From Prostheceraeus crozeri (lineage: Eukaryota; Platyhelminthes; Polycladida; Euryleptidae): DNA of 64,000 bases. Numbering within the stretch: the first letter of the stretch is position 1; each line of letters opens with the position of its first letter. Below the pieces are notes generated by a model. That model saw nothing but the letters and a program-made list of their open reading frames with translations. It made no database searches and was not told the origin of the DNA. A program made the translations under genes and the position numbers. Location of the stretch: the NCBI GenBank assembly GCA_907163375.1, contig CAJQUW010009231.1, positions 349,734 to 413,733 of the forward strand, written 5' to 3'. Shown piece by piece: positions 54,587 to 63,506 of this stretch.

Positions 54587-55200
54587 TTGAAAGTGACGTC
54601 GACTTTCAAAAATCATGGAATAAGACTCTCATACCGTCAGCCTCCTTCATTACTACATCAACTTAGAAATAACAACAGGAAAACTTTGATCGGTGTTACA
54701 AAATGTGGAGACAGTAGATGTGAATGCTGCAATTGTTTAATAGAGGGCACAACTTTATTTTATAAGATAAATGGAGAAATGAAATCTTTCGAAATTAGAT
54801 CAAATATGAATTGTAACACAAAGGATCTCATATATGCTATGAAGTGTGGGGGTTGTGGTGAGCTTTATGTGGGGCAAACAGGAGATATTTTTCGTTCTAG
54901 AGTAAGGGTGCATAGACAGCAGGTTAGAGAAAATAAATATGCCATTTTACACACCAGCAAATACATATCTGCATGTGCAAAAAATGAAGATCCCCCATTC
55001 TGGATTATGCCAATATATAAATTACCGAATGGAAGTGACAGAGGCATGAGAGAACTAAAAGAAAAAATGTGTATAAATATCTTAAAACCAAAATTAAATG
55101 TAAATCATATTAAGCGAGTAACATGCACCAGTACCACAGAATCTCACTGCGCTCATCCCGAAAAATCTATGATTTCCTTTTCCATTTCTGGTATATTTTC
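54587..55200 (+). pseudogene. Penelope GIY-YIG domain, copy c2 (inverted)
   Basis: Plus-strand near-twin of copy c1 (for example HTSKYIS for HASKHIS), with about 100 bp more at its 5' side (MKVTSTFKNHGIRLSYRQPPS, the end of the RT-linker region). The two face away from each other around 54,545-54,690. The frame stays open to 55,273, but the last 25 codons are not shared. Confidence 0.85.
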
Positions 55201-55310
55201 GAAATTTATGCTGGCAGGGAAAGTAAGAATTGCGGTCAGATGGGTCACCAATATATATCTTTTTCGAAGATGAAAACGTCGCAAAAATCAAAAACTGAAA
55301 TAATTATTTA

Positions 55311-55371
55311 GTCTCTACCGGTTTCAATTGGCAACAAGATGACAGAGATTGACCAATCTTCATCAGGAGAA
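55311..55371 (-). ncRNA. Hammerhead ribozyme motif at the tail of Penelope copy d
   Basis: Minus strand: stem I TCTC/GAGA, core CTGATGA, stem II GATTGG(22)CCAATT, then GAAA, then the self-complementary ACCGGT as a minimal stem III, and A at the cleavage position (H17). All core boxes are intact. The position 140 bp after the GIY-YIG frame fits published hammerheads in the terminal repeats of Penelope-like elements. A stem III without a loop would need a dimer or a helper contact to act. Confidence 0.55.
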
Positions 55372-55514
55372 ATATAAAAAGAGGACATTTAGTCCCTACA
55401 ATTTTAAACGACAAACAGTTTTAAAAAATTCCATTATATGCATGCATAGACTACCTAGACATTCTAAGATATATTCCAAGATATTCTATATCATAAAAAT
55501 AGAAATCACAAAAG

Positions 55515-57590
55515 TCATGGGGAGGTAGGAGATCTAGGTTCATAGATCGCTGACCTCTGTAGTACATGCTGCATATTAAGGCCATGAGGCCAGTCAGTCA
55601 TTAGTTGGCTAATGAATTTCAGTTCCTCCACCTTTCGTTTTTGATCATTTCCTTTTATTTTTTTCAGTATTGTCACCCTTAAATCTTCTTCCAGGTGTTG
55701 ATGTTTTGTACAATGATGAGAAACCACCCTTTCTTCATCTCCATGACGGACGTCAAATCGATGTTCTGTCATTTTTTCTCTCAAACTTCTTTGGGTTTCT
55801 CCTACATATAAAAAATTACAATTACGAAAACTGAGACCATAAATGATGTTGGATAATGTGCATGTTGTTTTAGCAGCTTTGATGTTATAAGAAAGTCCAG
55901 TGATAGGCGATAACACCTCAGTTTCAGTTGAGAGCATGGCACAGGTTTTGCAGCGCGAATTATTGCAGGATGAAACGATGTCAATGTTGTTAAATGACGC
56001 ATTATCTGTTTTATCATATAAACAAGAAGAGACCAAATGAGAATTTAGTTTTCTTGGAGGTTTCCACCATAATTTAGCAGTAATGCCAGTTCCTACAAGA
56101 AATTGTTCATGTTTTTTCGCAATAAACTTGATATCACCATACGTTGAAGGATGATACGGAGCAATCCAGGTAGGTGTCGGCGAAATATTTTCTTTGCTAT
56201 TTTTCTCCAATAACAATTTTTGGTCTTTAGATAGAGCTTTCCGAATTTGATTTTGTACTCGACCTCTTGGATAACCTCTTCGCACCAAAGCATCTTCGAA
56301 TATCATATAAATGATGTCTCGCCTGAAGATTATCTGAACAAATTCGCCTTATTCTTAGAGCTTGCGAATAAGCAATGGGCAAACGATGCTCGATAGGATG
56401 ACATGAAGTAAAATGCAGATATTGACGAGTATCGGTTGGCTTGGTGTATAAATCTGTGGATAGATTGGCACCGTGCTTTGAAATTCTGGTATCAAGAAAG
56501 TTTACTCTGGAATCACTCTTTTCAAAGACGAATTTAATAGAAGGATGGAAATTATTAGCATAATCTTCAAACTGCTGCAAGGTTTCCCATCCATGCGTCC
56601 AGATCATAAAAATGTCATCGATATATATCCACCACACTATTGGCTTAAGGATAGCATTTGATATAAGACGTTTTTCGAACCAATCCATGAAAATAATCGC
56701 GTAGTTTGGAGCCATTTTTGTACCCATAGCCGTGCCTTGCAACTGAGTGAAAAAGTTGTTGTAGAATTGGAAAGTATTCGTTGTTAGAACAGTGTGTGCC
56801 AATTTTGATATAGTTTTTGAACTTGGGACTTTAACAGTTCTGGTTTGAAGAGCTTCGTACAATGCTTTCAGTCCATCTTGGTGAGGAATCTTAGTATACA
56901 AAGAAGACACATCTGCAACAACCAAAATAAAGTCTTCATTCATTTTACTAGAAAGTGCATTAAGTTTGGTCAAGAAGTCCGTTGTGTCCTTGAGATAAGA
57001 TTTGACCTGTGTGGCTCGGGGCTTGATAATAGAGTCTACATAGGAGCTCAACTTTTCTGTCACTCCATTACATGATGATACTATCGGTCGACCCGGACAA
57101 GGAGTTATGTTCTTACGAATTTTTGGAAGTAAATAGAATAGATAGGTTCTTGGTGAAAGTGGCGGCTTTATTTTTTCAGTCGTTTCTAAAGAGAGTTTTC
57201 CATTTTGAACAAGTCTATCTAATTCGTCGGTAACTTTTTCACGGAGAATTGAAGTTTGATCAACCTCTTCCTTGCGATAAGTTGTGGTATCATTGAGTTG
57301 ACGAAAGGCTTCTGTACAATAATTTGATTTATTCCAAACAACGACTACTCGGCCCTTATCTGCAGGCTTTATTATAATATCATTATTCTTTTTCAAATTC
57401 TTTAAAATGTCAAATTCTTCTTTGCTGAAATTACTTTGTGATCTTTTTACTTTGATCTGCTGAACATCTTTCTTTATGGCAGTTGTATATGCTTTCGTAA
57501 CATGAGATTGGCCATGTTGTAACAATTGTGCATAGTATTTCGATGCGCTTGTAAGTAAATCGAAGCGGTCAAATTCTTTTGGTTTGATTG
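55515..57590 (-). pseudogene. Penelope-like retroelement copy d, RT plus GIY-YIG, nearly complete
   Basis: Minus strand. The RT runs from about 57,590 to 56,300: NDIIIKPADKGRVVVVW (motif 1 region), YLLPKIRKNITPCPGRPIVSS, VVADVSSLYTKIPHQDG (motif A, catalytic Asp), LQGTAMGTKMAPNYA (motif B), WIYIDDIFMIW (motif C, YIDD intact), FLDTRISKHG. The linker GYPRGRVQNQIRKAL and the GIY-YIG nuclease NIIYGLSFRNCNFLYVGETQ with TEHRFDVRHGD follow to 55,515. One frame change near 56,300 separates RT and nuclease. The N-terminus is cut off by element B at about 57,591. Confidence 0.9.
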
Positions 57591-57602
57591 CTAACCCCCC
57601 TA

Positions 57603-57860
57603 AGTAGTAAGAAAACGGCGAACACCAGATAGCGCAAGATGGCCGCCATCGCTGAGTCCCCCCCCCTCTGGTCCGCCAGTGTCGTGATGTGCCGGCGAGG
57701 TTCCGCTGCCGTCCCCCCCCCCTCTGGACCGTCAGTGTGTGAGTCTTGGGTGTCTGTGTCCGACCGCCTGGTGGACTTGGGCGACCGTCTAGGTTGACGT
57801 GGGCGACCGTCTAGGTTGTCTTGGTTAAACTGTGGTATGTTTTGGTGTGTAGTGTCCAAA
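57603..57860 (+). repeat. Element B left terminal region
   Basis: AGTAGTAAG start, two C tracts with CTCTGG (57,658-57,668 and 57,712-57,725), then the GTTGACGTGGGCGACCGTCTAG-type array. The homology with the A terminal repeat is clear, but the sequence is diverged, so it is a different subfamily. Confidence 0.75.
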
Positions 57861-57869
57861 CGCGGCCTC

Positions 57870-58990
57870 GGATGTGAAAACGGAGGCCAGATTCGGATTC
57901 AGCGTGAAATTCTGCATCTGTATGGTGAATTTGAAAGCAATCGGAGATAAAAATTTTTCGCTGACGTCCCCCCCCCCTCTGGACAGCTTGCTTCGATCTT
58001 GGCTTCTAGTGGACGGATTTTGTCGAGTGAGGTGTCATTTGAAAGCTAAGAGTGAGACAAATTCACTGAAACAAACGGCTTGTTCCTATCTGTCTTCGTT
58101 TACATGTGAGACGCCATTTAAGATTTTAGGTCGGAGCTCACCTGAAAAAATCCTAAGTGTCAGAGTGACTTTGTATGGGAAAAATTAAAAATTTTCCAAA
58201 GTGTGGAATTTCGACCTGGGACCTTTACCAAAGTTTGTTTCATCAAATTTCGCTGACCCCCCCCCTTTGTTCTAACTTTGGTTCTAGTGGACGGATTTTG
58301 TTCGTTCGACTTGCATTGGAAAGAGGATGAAACACTGCTCGACCGCATTTTTCGTTGCGAGTCAATCGGAGCAGCCGTTCAAAAGTTAGAGCGGTTACAA
58401 GATTTTAGGTCGGAGCTCACCTGAAAAAATCCTAAGTGTCAGAGTGACTTTGTATGGGAAAAATTAAAAATTTTCCAAAGTGTGGAATTTCGACCTGGGA
58501 CCTTTACCAAAGTTTGTTTCATCAAATTTCGCTGACCCCCCCCCTTTGTTCTAACTTTGGTTCTAGTGGACGGATTTTGTTCGTTCGACTTGCATTGGAA
58601 AGAGGATGAAACACTGCTCGACCGCATTTTTCGTTGCGAGTCAATCGGAGCAGCCGTTCAAAAGTTAGAGCGGTTACAAGATTTTAGGCCGGAGCTCACT
58701 CTGACACTTAGGATTTTTTCAGGTGAGCTCCGGCCTAAAATCTTGTAACCGCTCTAACTTTTGAACGGCTGCTCCGATTGACTCGCAACGAAAAATGCGG
58801 TCGAGCAGTGTTTCATCCTCTTTCCAATGCAAGTCGAACGAACAAAATCCGTCCACTAGAACCAAAGTTAGAACAAAGGGGGGGGGACGTCAGCGAAATT
58901 TGATGGAAAATGTTTTGGTAAAGGTCCCAGGTCAAAATTCGGAAGTTTTAAATTTTTCAAAATTTTCACCACACTGGAGCTCCCACACTT
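57870..58990. repeat. Element B subterminal repeats with a perfect hairpin
   Basis: One A-like unit (57,870-58,125), then a unit of about 279 bp present twice in direct order (about 58,125-58,403 and 58,404-58,690) and once inverted (58,700-58,990). The centre, 58,692-58,735, is a hairpin: GGAGCTCAC, TCTGACACTTAGG, then ...GTGAGCTCC. The layout suggests replication-linked template switching near the element's end. Confidence 0.8.
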
Positions 58991-59176
58991 AGGAATTTTT
59001 TCACTTGTGGCATGTTACATGGTCATGTGCTGACACACCAACTTCCCGTGGTCATATGAGAATGGTTCAGGTGTCATATTGTAAAGAATGATGAGACAAA
59101 TCGTTTGCAACAAACCGCATGTCGCTACGATGAATACTTTCGGAGATAGAGCCATTTTAAGTTTTCTTCCGAGCAT

Positions 59177-59225
59177 ATATAAACCCCCGACAACGCAAGT
59201 CTGATCACTTCATCGAAAGACGAGG
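59177..59225 (+). promoter_or_regulatory. Element B terminal promoter, leader and splice donor
   Basis: CATATATAAACC at 59,177, about 45 bp of leader, then GACGAG/GTAAGC with the donor at 59,225. The matching acceptor CCCCTTTTCACTTCAG ends at 59,817, three bases before the P1 start codon. The intron would be 593 bp. Confidence 0.65.
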
Positions 59226-59442
59226 TAAGCGACGGTCGTCGCTCTGAGCTCCCGATATCGGGTTGCAAAGGACTCTATCTTTTGAAGTAGGCAAGCTATC
59301 TTCTTACTTCAAAGTTTGTGTGATAGAGTTTGATAGTGTCTTTACTACTGATAAAATTTTTTAAAAGTAGTATGAGTAGTAAAATGCGGAATTTTTTAAA
59401 AATTCTTAATTTTCAGTTTTTTCAAAGTTTTAACATGTAGAC

Positions 59443-59723
59443 TAAGGTTTTCAAGTATGCTGAGTTCAAATCTGCTATCAGATTTGAAATGTAACTAAGT
59501 CTAAGGCAGCTTTGAGGGGTTGGATCCCAGCTACTGATCACTACCTTTGACTCGGCGTTCCTGTTACCACTTCGGGGCAGTGACAATGATGTCTTCAGCT
59601 GTAAAGAGCGGGTATCGGGGAAGATCTCTCACTTCCCTAGTGATCAGTACAAGGCCTTCGGGCTGTCGACGGGATCTAGTGCCACTCACTACACTCAAAT
59701 CTATCATTCCTCACTAAGTGTAA
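59443..59723. ncRNA. Conserved 281-nt intronic RNA-like block (element B)
   Basis: Counterpart of 8577-8857, about 93% identical and of equal length, lying wholly within the leader intron of P1. The helices GGGAAG/CTTCCC and the TTCG-capped GGCC/GGGC stem are kept. No shared open frame. Confidence 0.55.
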
Positions 59724-59820
59724 AATCATTCTTTTCCGTTTTTATAAACTAGGAATCAATCGTTTGCTATCAAACGTTTACGGAATTATAATCATTGTTT
59801 TCCCCTTTTCACTTCAGAAA

Positions 59821-61155
59821 ATGGTTAACTACAACAATGCAAAGACGGCTTTTAAGCTTTGCGTCTGTTCAAAGATTTTTCGTAGCGATGCCTTTAAGAA
59901 GCATTCTTGTGCACATAAGCGAATGGTAGGGGGCATTCGATACTTTTGTAGCAGCCATAATGCATCTCGCCTTGTCGAGACGCTACCGGAGTGGCATGCC
60001 AAGCATAGCAGCTGCAGTCAACCAGAGCTGACTGAGGAGGCGAAGCAAAGTCTCTTCAGCTCAGAGTTGAAAGCTCTGGAGACTCAGTGTGCTATCGAGG
60101 CTATCACGTCAGCAAAGCCTCCCTCATCTTGTGCACCAGCAAAGGCTCTCTCGCCCACCCCGATTCTAGAGACTCAGTCTGCTGTCGAGTCTATCACGAC
60201 AGCAGAGGCTCCATCTTCTAGCATGCCAGCAAAGGCTCTCTCACCCACTCCGATTGAGTCTTCTCCGAAGTCGAGTAAATCCCCTCCTCCTCCTCTAGCG
60301 ATGAGTCGGCTACAAGTAGCAGCGACAGTGAGGAAGAGGAGGAGGATAAAGGCTCGACGAAGGTTGACCTAGTCGAGAGTGTCTACCTCGATAAAGAGGT
60401 AGAGGCGGTGAGGGACGTTGACCTCGATAGCGAGGTGCAGCCGGCTAAGTTATCAACCAGTGGTGGGATTGCGGCTCAATGTCGCAACTTCATTATGCGC
60501 CCACCACTGGTTGATAACTATGACAAGCTGAAGAATGAGTTGGAGGTGTGGAAGAGGGACTGTTTCTTCTATAAAGCGAGTTCCGAGAACCTCTCGCGAG
60601 TCACTCAGGAGCTCAAGAAGACTCAAGCTAGTCTTTTTGAGAAAGAAGGAGAGCTCGATCGCGAGAGGTTCTCGCACCTCGCTAGTAAGGCTAAAGAAGA
60701 GCAGCTCCTCATCGAGAGAGAGAGTCAGGAGAAGGAGTTAAGAAAGATGAGGGAGGAGGTGGAAGGGCTGCGAAAGCAGTTGGGGAAGGTGGTGGCGACT
60801 AATCAGGAGCTGCACCAGCAAGTAATGAGTAGCAGTACTCGACGATCAAGTCGCCTCCACATTCCCCTTGACAAGAAAGGACGTGTGCCCGCAAGACCGC
60901 TCCTCTGTGAACGTGGCAGAGACGAGATGTGTTATAGCAGGGCTAAAAAAGGTATCGAATGCCTTCACTTTACATTCGACCACAAGGAGGCGATCACAGG
61001 ATTCCTGTTCGAGCCACGTCCTGAGAAGATCTGTAAGTTTAAAACAAGTAACTTAGAGTTCAAGATAATAACTAACAACTTCTTTCTTTACAGATATCAA
61101 AGAGAAGCGACCACCTGCTTCCGTGAACGAGCCGGAGGCGAAGCGGCAAGCTTGA
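59821..61155 (+). CDS. P1, Cys/His-cluster and coiled-coil protein (element B)
   Basis: The start codon follows the leader-intron acceptor at once. The N-terminus has a zinc-finger-like cluster (C14, C16, H28, C30, H32 in KLCVCSKIF...KKHSCAHK). A Ser/Pro/Ala region has repeated AKALSPTPI, then an acidic run of Glu and Ser. The second part has a long coiled coil (YDKLKNELEVWKRD to GKVVATNQELHQQ) and a Cys-bearing tail (MCYSRAKKGIECLHFTFDHKEA, TGFLFEPRPEKI). A likely 61-bp intron (61,033-61,093, GTAAGT to TTTACAG) keeps the frame into a short basic end. The frame is not continuous over the whole span: there is about one break, or an intron I did not recognise. Followed by M2 cassette copy 1. 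A structural or DNA-tethering role is possible; no family recognised. Confidence 0.5.
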
Positions 61156-61165
61156 GTCCTTGAAT

Positions 61166-61699
61166 TATCCCGAGAATGAACCATCGGCTCTCTTAAGGGC
61201 CACCTAGGGGCAAGACATGATAGAACCTCCACGCGGTTTGCCCTGGGCAGTCTTCGGACTGGCGAATACTATCATTAAGTTGAATCTGCTATCAGTCAAC
61301 TTGAACGTTGCAAATGAAGTTCGGTGTAATACTTCCTTTCGACGGGCGTTCCTGTAAAGGGCGGCGGTGAAACCCGTAGCTATGTATACCGCAAGGGACA
61401 TTCGGCAATGGTCAATCTTGTTAAACCTCTCTGCGTCATGTTTGCAAGTGATTGCCTCTGTCTCAACGTAGTATGCATTCGCGCCAGGGCGACATTTAGC
61501 CAACTGTCGAAGGTTGCCTAAAACTTTCCATTGCATACGTTATGAGAGCCATGAGTTCTACCTGTCTCTATCAATGAGACGAATTGATGAATGGAATGAA
61601 AGGGAGGATACTCACGCGCCACACGCAACATAACACACTTCTCTCTTCCGTAGTCTAACAAGCTCTTTACACATGGATCGCAGTCGATTGCTATCCCTG
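61166..61699 (-). pseudogene. M2 cassette copy 1 (element B)
   Basis: Minus strand copy of the M2 second exon and part of the first (IAIDCDPCVKSLLDYG), about 98% identical to the copies at 62,052-62,580 and in A. It lacks the MIMVGE-type start exon; P2's promoter lies there instead. It probably serves as 3' flank of P1 or is a duplicated remnant. Confidence 0.55.
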
Positions 61700-61742
61700 A
61701 AGCATTCTGATTCGCTGTTGAGCAATTCATTGTTGAAAACCC

Positions 61743-61790
61743 TATATAAGCCAGAAGATTGTAGCGCTTCTCATTCAATTTGAAGTCACG
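61743..61790 (+). promoter_or_regulatory. TATA promoter of P2 (element B)
   Basis: CTATATAAGCC lies 48 bp before the start codon at 61,791, with a pyrimidine-rich CGCTTCTCATTC initiator-like region. Confidence 0.65.
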
Positions 61791-62042
61791 ATGGAAGCCA
61801 CATCTGCCGACAACATTCCCGTCTTCATTGATGAAGATAACGCCATTCCCGAGTTCGTCATCCTCGACGAGTGGGATGAGGATGAGAAGAAGGGGAAGAT
61901 CAAGAGGATCATTTGGACGGATGAGGTGTGGACTCCAAATACCACCCGCATCCGAAAGGTGCCGGATGCACCAGTACGACCTCGGCGGTATAGGGTTTAT
62001 GACAATCTAACCGTCATACCCCTTGACTATTCAAGCCAATAG
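61791..62042 (+). CDS. P2, small acidic protein (element B)
   Basis: 83 residues from the first ATG after the TATA box. An acidic first half (DNIPVFIDEDNAIPEFVILDEWDEDE) is followed by a basic middle (KKGKIKRIIW) and an Arg/Pro-rich end (RIRKVPDAPVRPRRYRVYD). It occupies the same slot as A's 88-residue P2 but is hardly similar. No domain recognised. The acidic/basic layout suggests a protein-protein or nucleic-acid adaptor; this is speculation. Confidence 0.5.
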   Translation: MEATSADNIPVFIDEDNAIPEFVILDEWDEDEKKGKIKRIIWTDEVWTPNTTRIRKVPDAPVRPRRYRVYDNLTVIPLDYSSQ

Positions 62043-62640
62043 TCAACCTAATCCCGAGAATGAACCATCGGCTCTCTTAAGGGCCACCCTGGGGCAAGAC
62101 ATGATAGAACCTCCACGCGGTTTGCCCTGGGCAGTCTTCGGACTGGCGAATACTATCATTAAGTTGAATCTGCTATCAGTCAACTTGAACGTTGCAAATG
62201 AAGTTCGGTGTAATACTTCCTTTCGACGGGCGTTCCTGTAAAGGGCGGCGGTGAAACCCGTAGCTATGTATACCGCAAGGGACATTCGGCAATGGTCAAT
62301 CTTGTTAAACCTCTCTGCGTCATGTTTGCAAGTGATTGCCTCTGTCTCAACATAGTATGCATTCGCGCCAGGGCGACATTTAGCCAACTGTCGAAGGTTG
62401 CCTAAAACTTTCCATTGCATACGTTATGAGAGCCATGAGTTCTACCTGTCTCTATCAATGAGACGAATTGATGAATGGAATGAAAGGGAGGACACTCACG
62501 CGCCACACGCAACATAACACACTTCTCTCTTCCATAGTCTAACAAGCTCTTTACACATGGATCGCAGTCGATTGCTATCCCAGAATCTTGTAAGCTATCT
62601 TAATTTTATTTAACACTATTTCATCTACCATTATCACCCA
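62043..62640 (-). CDS. M2 (element B copy 2)
   Basis: Minus strand. The second exon starts NLRQLAKCRPGANAYYVE at about 62,407 and ends at 62,043; the upstream exon block contains IDCDPCVKSLLDYG. The same GTGAGT donor occurs. Upstream DNA to about 62,640 matches the start exon of A's M2 but is altered near the IAIDCD junction, so the N-terminus here is uncertain. Nearly identical to the other cassette copies. Confidence 0.45.
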
Positions 62641-62781
62641 TATGAAATGTTATAAGATTTGCAAGTTAAACTAAGCGTGCTACTATTTCCAAATGAAAAA
62701 GTATACATGGTTAAATTATTCACTAAAGCCCCATTCAAGTAAGTCAGTATGAAAGCAAAGATAATACGAAATAAACATTTA

Positions 62782-63213
62782 TTATGGCATGTATTTTAAA
62801 TGGTCTTCATCGTCAATATCGTCCCAGAGTCTGACTTCACATAGATCACAAAAACAGTTGAGCTGCTTTAAACGTTCTTCTGCAGCGTCCCTCACGTTGT
62901 CAATGTACGCCCACTCCGCCACGGTTCGCGGTTGGGAGTTAGGGGTGTACCACTCCCATATTTGATGCAACTGCGACTTGCTGGTCATCTCCATCACCCC
63001 TTCGACATCATATTGTAAATATTTCCACCGTATGCCTGTTAGGTCGGGCAACTCCTCTTCATCGTCCTCCGATAACTTTCGTATATTGTCGAGATTGTAT
63101 GTCTTCTCCACCTTCGCCTTTCTTGGTGCATTTGGTGTAACGAGCACCTTTGCTGATGTGCATGGAGAGGAGAACTCCAATGCGGCATTTGGTGTTGTTG
63201 GAGGACTTGTCAT
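62782..63213 (-). CDS. M1, 143-residue protein with CxCxxC cluster (element B)
   Basis: Minus strand, uninterrupted. The N-terminal 35 residues are Pro/Ser/Thr-rich with a basic patch (PRKAKVEK). An acidic DDEEELPDLTG follows, then an aromatic stretch (RWKYLQYDVEG, IWEWYTP) and a helix (DNVRDAAEERLKQL) leading into CFCDLC (C120, C122, C125) and an acidic DDIDDED end. An AATAAA signal follows the stop. Element A keeps only the C-terminal part at roughly 80% identity, with many silent changes, so this is a true gene. The cysteines may bind zinc. No known family. Confidence 0.65.
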   Translation of the reverse strand: MTSPPTTPNAALEFSSPCTSAKVLVTPNAPRKAKVEKTYNLDNIRKLSEDDEEELPDLTGIRWKYLQYDVEGVMEMTSKSQLHQIWEWYTPNSQPRTVAEWAYIDNVRDAAEERLKQLNCFCDLCEVRLWDDIDDEDHLKYMP

Positions 63214-63345
63214 GTTGTCTTTGAAATGCTGACTTTGAATAATGATAACTTTAACATTTTTCTAATTCTTAAGTATCAACAAGCAACCAATCAGAATGAA
63301 CAGCCATTGAATGATGAGCATGAAAGGATATAAGCAAATTGACAT
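63214..63345. promoter_or_regulatory. Divergent promoter between M1 and the zinc-finger gene
   Basis: M1 (minus) and the zinc-finger gene (plus) diverge here. A CCAAT box (AACCAATCAGA, 63,286-63,296) is centrally placed. GATATAAGC at 63,327 is a TATA box for the plus-strand gene. No clear TATA box is seen for M1. Confidence 0.5.
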
Positions 63346-63506
63346 CCGTGTCATTTCACTCTGTCTTTGAGACGTATAAGTGAAGTATTCTCTAGCGAAT
63401 TCTGCTATTATTTGAGGTGTACAAGTGAATTCCAAATTTGAGACATATTAATTGAGTGAAGTCTCTATCTTATTGAAGCATCAACCTTAAACTTGATTTC
63501 ATTGAA

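Noticed and set aside
58160-58992. Three similar 60-residue genes in element B
   Set aside because: They are translations of the direct and inverted subterminal units, with no conserved start context.
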